A stretch of DNA of 36,106 nucleotides from the NCBI GenBank assembly GCA_002633185.1, contig NWBM01000003.1, positions 1 through 36,106 on the forward strand, given 5' to 3'. The translations under genes and the position numbers were made by a program. The notes beneath the pieces were generated by a model, which saw nothing but the letters and a program-made list of their open reading frames with translations, was not told the origin of the DNA and searched no databases. The stretch is from Lachnospiraceae bacterium Phil5. GTDB taxonomy: Bacteria > Bacillota > Clostridia > TANB77 > CAG-508. How positions within the stretch are numbered: position 1 is the stretch's first letter; each line of letters begins with the position of its first letter. Below, piece by piece: positions 32,134 through 36,106 of this stretch.

Positions 32134-32167
32134 AAGCCTGCAGATTGATTAATTCATCTGCAGGCTT
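32134..32167 (+). terminator. Terminator of the small gene at 31882
   Basis: A 12-bp perfect stem (AAGCCTGCAGAT / ATCTGCAGGCTT) with a 10-nt loop, then TTTTTC. Confidence 0.93.
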
Positions 32168-32251
32168 TTTCTATATCATTAAAACATTATATCATAAATC
32201 AGCCTAAAAACCAATATACTTAAAAAAAGACTTTAGAAAAGAGGCATCATA

Positions 32252-33560
32252 TTGACATCATTAAAAAAATTTCTAATAAATGGATTAATTATGACCATAA
32301 CCTCATTAATATTAAGATGTATAGCTATGTTTTTCAACTCCTATATCTCGCAAAAAATTGGAACAGAAGCATTGGGATTATATGGATTAGTAATGTCGAT
32401 TTATTCATTTGCTATAACCATTGCGCTTTCTGGCATTGGACTTGCAACAACAAAAATAGTATCTGAAGAAATTGCAATTGGAAATATTGGAAATAGCCAT
32501 AAAATTGTAAAAAAAGGATTACTTCTAAGTTTGCTATTTGGTGGACTTGCAAGTATTTTTCTAACAATTTTTTCACCATTTATTTGCGATAAATGGCTTC
32601 ATAATAAAATTTCATGCACACCATTTTATATAATTTCAATCTCACTTCCATTTATATCAATGTCATCATGCTTAACGCGGATATTTTTCAGCAATGCGAA
32701 ATACTGTAAAGCCAGCTACTGATCAGATTTTAGAACAAATTATGAAGGTAACACTTATATCGTTATTGCTAAATTATTTTATGCCATGTGGACTAGAATA
32801 TATATGCATTTCATTAATTTTAGGAAATATTATTTCAGAAATATTATCATTTATTTTCATTTACACTCTTTATAAATTTGACAAAAGAGAACTTCAAAGA
32901 TTTAAACCATCAAAAGATTTTTTCGAAAAAAGATTGTTGAAAATCACTATTCCAGTAGGACTAACATCATTTATACGCTCTGGATTATCAACTATAAAAC
33001 AAGTTTTAATTCCACTTGGATTTGAAAAAAATGGAAACACATACAATCAAGCCTTGTCGAATTATGGGTTAATTTCAGGAATGGCTCTGCCACTTGTACT
33101 GTTTCCAAATATAATAATTTTAGCATTTAGTGGCTTACTAATACCAGAATTTAGTGCATTTAATACAAGACATGAAACCAAAAGAATTATAAAAAATGCG
33201 AAAAAAGTACTAAAATATAGCCTCTATTTTTCAACAATAACAGCAATTCTTTTGTTCATTTTTGCAAATGAATTCAGTTATTTTATGTATAAAACAACTT
33301 CAGTCTCTTTATATGTAAAAATACTAGCCCCAATCGTGCCATTTATGTACATAGACAGCGTTGTAGACGCCATACTCCGCGGTCTAAATAAACATGTTGA
33401 AGTATTAAAAATAAATATTTTAGACTTAGTTTCAAGTATCATTCTTATTTTAATTTTAATTCCGAAAATCGGCATCTGGGGATATATTGGGATGATTTAT
33501 TATAGTGAGATGTTAAATTTTTGCCTAAGCTACAAAACTTTAGCAAGAGCTATTAAATAG
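32252..33560 (+). pseudogene. SpoVB/MATE-like flippase, frameshifted
   Basis: Two overlapping frames make one protein. The first starts at the TTG at 32252 (MTSLKKFLINGLIMTITSLI, LYGLVMSIYSFAITIALSGI, GLATTKIVSEE) and the second, one base off, runs GYFSAMRNTVKPATDQILEQ through VPFMYIDSVVDAILRGLNKH to 33560. The family motif expected at the junction (SCL..GYFSAMRNT) is read partly in each frame, locating a one-base change at about 32680-32690. Joined length is about 435 residues with ~12 hydrophobic segments, as in SpoVB-type MVF/MATE lipid-linked polysaccharide exporters used in sporulation. It is probably inactive unless the shift is an assembly error; it is not in a long homopolymer. Confidence 0.85.
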
Positions 33561-33562
33561 AA

Positions 33563-33609
33563 ACAATTTTAACAGGCCAGGTCCGCTAAGCTCACCTGGC
33601 TAAAATTGT
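33563..33609. terminator. Long bidirectional hairpin between convergent genes
   Basis: Two-tier inverted repeat: ACAATTTTA / TAAAATTGT outer arms and GCCAGGT / ACCTGGC inner arms. It is followed by the GTCCCC tail also seen near 27875-27897. It separates the + strand flippase remnant from topB on the minus strand. Confidence 0.8.
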
Positions 33610-33614
33610 CCCCA

Positions 33615-35576
33615 TTAAATAACCAACTTATTAAATTTCATTTTAATATAATTCTCCAACTTATCCATAAATTCCTTCGAATCTATTTCCTTTTTAGCAA
33701 CCATATCAAGCCCTTTTTCCCAACTTGCAGTTAGCTTTGGATTTAGCATATCTGCCATTGAACTGTTTACTACATCGTATATTACTTCACCTTTTTCAGT
33801 TGGCGTAACTATTTGTGTTTTACTGTTAATTTGAATGTATTGTATTCTTTCTAATTTTTTAATAATTTCACCACGTGTTGCACTTGTGCCTATTCCAGCT
33901 CCTTTTATTTGTGCTCTTAATTCCTCATCTTCAATTAATTTTCCTGCATTTTCCATAGCTAGAACTAAATTTCCAGAATTATATCTTGAAGGTGGACTTG
34001 TTTCTGCATCTTTTGTTTCAAAATTTACTATTCCTATCTCTTGTCCTTTTTTTAAACTTTTTAACAATTCTTCACTAATTTCATTATCTTTTTTAGAAGC
34101 ATCTTTTGCCCCATCTTTTGAGTCATTTTCATTATCCACATCTTTTCCACCATTTGCCTTGTTTTTAGCAATTTCTAAATATCCAAGTTTTGTGCAAACC
34201 TTGCTAGAAACTGAAAATTCTTCATTATCAATTTTAATTGTAATTCCTAATTTATTAAACTCTGCAGGTGGATAAAAAATTGCTAAAAACCTTTTCACAA
34301 TTACTTTATAAACATTTTTTTGAAGTTCAGTTAATCCTCCATAATTTTCATAACCTTGTCCTGTTGGAATAATTGCATAGTGGTCTGTAATTTTGCCATC
34401 ATCAACATATTTAGATTTTACAATATCTGTTGAATATTTTTCTGCCACCATTTTCTTTATATATCCTTGAATTTCATCATCTTGAAATCCTTTTGCTATT
34501 CCATTCAAATTCTTTGAAATAACCTTTGCAACTGCTGTTGAAAGCACTCTAGCATCAGTTCTTGGATATGTAACTAATTTCTTTTCATATAATGTTTGAA
34601 TAACTTCTAGTGTCTCGTCTGGTTTAATTTTGAATCTTTTTGTACACTCATTTTGAATTTCAGCTAAATTAAATAATAATGGTGCATTTTCTTTTTGCTT
34701 TGTTTTCTTAACATCTGAAATAATAGCTTTTTTATCCTTTAAATATGCAATAAATTCACGTGCATCTTCAACTTTTTTAAAACCTGTTTCATTATATAAT
34801 TTAGGCGAATCAAACATTTTTGATTCTTCTGTAACCTTCCACTCTGCTTTCAAAGTTCCTGTTGCTTCATCTCCAAATTCACCTACAATTTTGTAATAAG
34901 TTGTTTTAACAAAATTTCTAATTTCACGTTCTCTTGAAACTATCATTCCCAAAACGCAAGTCATTACTCTACCAACAGAAATTGAAATTCTATCTTCATT
35001 AAGTTTACTTGCAGCTCTTCTTCCAAAAATGATGGTTAATAATCTTGAAAAATTAATACCAATTAAATAATCCTCTTTAGCCCTTAAATATGCCGAATCT
35101 GAAAGACTATCATATTCAGCCAAATCTTTTGCTTCATTTATTCCTCTTTTAATTTCCTCTTCAGTTTGAGAATCTATCCATACACGTTTTCTAGTTTTAC
35201 CAGTAACCTCAGCCATTTGTTCAACTAATCTATATATATATTCCCCTTCACGTCCAGAGTCAGTTGCAACATAAATTGTATCTACATCTTCTCTTTTCAA
35301 TAATCCTTTTACAGTATTAAACTGTTTTTCAACATTTGGAATTATTTCATATTTATATTCTTTTGGCATGAATGGTAAAGTATCTAATCTCCAAAACTTA
35401 AGTTTTTCATCATAAACTTCCGGATAAGACATTGTAATTAAATGACCCACACACCATGTAATTATCCATTTATCAGATTCTAAGTATCCATCTTTTCTTG
35501 GTCCATTAACACCTAACACCTTTGCAAATTCCATTGCAACAGAAGGCTTTTCTGTAATCAAAACACTTTTTGCCAT
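33615..35576 (-). CDS. topB: DNA topoisomerase III
   Basis: 653 residues. The Toprim domain begins LITEKPSVAMEFAKVLG and has the metal motif ATDSGREGEYIYRLV (Asp106-Glu110). The catalytic Tyr is Tyr337 in VTYPRTDARVLS. Other type IA landmarks include SVGRVMTCVLGMIVSRE and GIGTSATRGEIIKKL. No C-terminal zinc fingers, as expected for TopB rather than TopA. It relaxes and decatenates DNA by a single-strand break mechanism. A Lys/Asp-rich insert (about 475-500) is unusual but low-complexity. The ATG is preceded by AAAGGAAAGGACATA. Confidence 0.95.
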   Translation of the reverse strand: MAKSVLITEKPSVAMEFAKVLGVNGPRKDGYLESDKWIITWCVGHLITMSYPEVYDEKLKFWRLDTLPFMPKEYKYEIIPNVEKQFNTVKGLLKREDVDTIYVATDSGREGEYIYRLVEQMAEVTGKTRKRVWIDSQTEEEIKRGINEAKDLAEYDSLSDSAYLRAKEDYLIGINFSRLLTIIFGRRAASKLNEDRISISVGRVMTCVLGMIVSREREIRNFVKTTYYKIVGEFGDEATGTLKAEWKVTEESKMFDSPKLYNETGFKKVEDAREFIAYLKDKKAIISDVKKTKQKENAPLLFNLAEIQNECTKRFKIKPDETLEVIQTLYEKKLVTYPRTDARVLSTAVAKVISKNLNGIAKGFQDDEIQGYIKKMVAEKYSTDIVKSKYVDDGKITDHYAIIPTGQGYENYGGLTELQKNVYKVIVKRFLAIFYPPAEFNKLGITIKIDNEEFSVSSKVCTKLGYLEIAKNKANGGKDVDNENDSKDGAKDASKKDNEISEELLKSLKKGQEIGIVNFETKDAETSPPSRYNSGNLVLAMENAGKLIEDEELRAQIKGAGIGTSATRGEIIKKLERIQYIQINSKTQIVTPTEKGEVIYDVVNSSMADMLNPKLTASWEKGLDMVAKKEIDSKEFMDKLENYIKMKFNKLVI

Positions 35577-35650
35577 TATGTCCTTTCCTTTCTTTTTTTA
35601 CTTGTTTTAGATAATATCACATGTAATTTTATTTTACAAGGGAGATTTTA

Positions 35651-35685
35651 AGTAGAGTTTTTGGGACACCTCCAAAAACTCTACT
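35651..35685. repeat. Dispersed palindromic repeat, copy 4 (identical to copy 1)
   Basis: AGTAGAGTTTTTGG / CCAAAAACTCTACT with loop GACACCT. Unlike the other copies, it lies between divergent genes (topB and the gene at 35816), where no terminator is needed. Confidence 0.9.
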
Positions 35686-35689
35686 CCTC

Positions 35690-35718
35690 TTGAATTTTAT
35701 ATAAATTCGTGATATAAT
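35690..35718 (+). promoter_or_regulatory. Sigma-A promoter of the gene at 35816
   Basis: TTGAAT (35690-35695), 17-bp spacer, TATAAT (35713-35718). It directly abuts the palindromic repeat. The ~95-nt leader ends in AAGGAGGACAACAGC. Confidence 0.8.
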
Positions 35719-35815
35719 ACGAATCATATTTACAAGGCAGAGTTCAGATGCTTAGTAAATAATACTTTAGAAAGGGTACATTGAAAACTTTATTAAAAGT
35801 AAGGAGGACAACAGC

Positions 35816-36106
35816 ATGCATGAGCAAATCTACAAGTTGTTTGGAAAGCCACACAACGAAGCAGTTCAGCGGATTCTGGAGTTTGGTGTTGCATTTGCCG
35901 CCAACATTGAATCCCATCAAACTTTCACTGTTGAGCATATAGTATATGGTTTCATGAAATATTGTGAAACATATCTTACCTCTTCAGGGCAGTCTACTAG
36001 TTCATCTTTTCCGTGGTTTATGTTTCCATCAACCTATAAGCAACGTGCTCTCACGTTCAAGAAAAAAACAAGTGGATTTTTCAAGCAAAATCATTTGACT
36101 ATCCAA
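35816..36106 (+). CDS. Partial gene with Clp N-domain-like N-terminus
   Basis: Open from the ATG at 35816 to the window edge (97 codons, no stop seen). TAAGGAGGACAACAGC precedes the ATG. Residues ~14-45 (EAVQRILEFGVAFAANIESH, then QTFTVEHIVYGFM) follow the repeat motif of Clp N-domains (A..xLxxAxxxAxxxxHxxIxxEHLLxGLL), used by ClpA/B/C to bind adaptors and substrates. A Ser-rich stretch and a Lys-rich region follow. It may be a stand-alone Clp-N-like adaptor or the start of a larger protein. The first ~40 codons are GC-richer than host genes and the later ones less so. Confidence 0.6.
   Translation, partial: MHEQIYKLFGKPHNEAVQRILEFGVAFAANIESHQTFTVEHIVYGFMKYCETYLTSSGQSTSSSFPWFMFPSTYKQRALTFKKKTSGFFKQNHLTIQ

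Noticed and set aside
35744..35938. Minus-strand 64-codon frame opposite the gene at 35816
   Set aside because: No ribosome binding site, and it is antisense to a frame with a consensus promoter and AAGGAGG.
1..36106. CRISPR arrays, tRNA/rRNA genes, insertion sequences, phage integrase
   Set aside because: Looked for and not seen; the repeats present are dispersed palindromes and a duplicated T-box rather than regular arrays.

Overview
The window is AT-rich DNA with short intergenic gaps, strong AGGAGG-type ribosome binding sites, many lipobox lipoproteins (MKK...GC), a T-box leader, SpoVB-like and SMC/TopB genes. This points to a low-GC Firmicute of the Clostridia, plausibly an uncultured gut lineage; that placement is inference. 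I see no rRNA, tRNA, CRISPR array, transposase or integrase.

Layout. (1) 1-5244: two nearly identical 216-bp T-box leader segments (1-216 and 5029-5244) bracket a histidine phosphatase pseudogene and a radical SAM operon. The operon reads right to left: consensus promoter, an 8-codon minigene (MNFGTAGN), a terminator-like hairpin, a radical SAM/SPASM enzyme, a xylose-isomerase-like TIM-barrel protein and a GNAT acetyltransferase. A deleted aminotransferase pseudogene lies behind the second T-box. (2) 5300-12000: a small + strand gene, an HPr-like protein without the active histidine, then minus-strand genes for a VanY-type carboxypeptidase, nitroreductase, P-loop kinase-like protein, lipoprotein, an acidic-tailed protein and a large repetitive surface protein. 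(3) 11.5-20.8 kb: mostly minus-strand accessory genes (MazG-like, XRE, NUDIX, ECF sigma/anti-sigma pair, FGE-fold lipoprotein, Ig-like lipoprotein, DapB/diaminopentanoate dehydrogenase-like oxidoreductase, histidine phosphatase) with several decayed genes. (4) 20.8-24.1 kb: a gluzincin peptidase, a second radical SAM cassette with a 45-residue Cys-rich precursor carrying nested CX3D motifs, a type III toxin-antitoxin locus (ToxI RNA plus frameshifted ToxN) and a HAD protein. (5) 24.2-36.1 kb: a second HPr-like gene, a beta-propeller lipoprotein, a DUF2974 hydrolase, SMC, a frameshifted SpoVB/MATE-like flippase, topoisomerase III, and more small + strand genes.

Two themes stand out. First, two separate peptide-plus-radical-SAM loci, each behind a TTGACA-17-TATAAT promoter; one looks like a ranthipeptide cassette, and the other has an unusually short candidate peptide ending in Asn. 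Second, a recurring class of small, compositionally atypical monocistronic genes (5420, 5963 minus, 24566 minus, 27509, 31882, 35816). Each has its own near-consensus promoter with a 17-bp spacer, a leader that is often structured, and a strong ribosome binding site; most also have a private terminator.

Seven genes are broken by frameshift, truncation or deletion. This suggests ongoing decay of accessory genes, although single-base indels in an assembled genome could also be errors.
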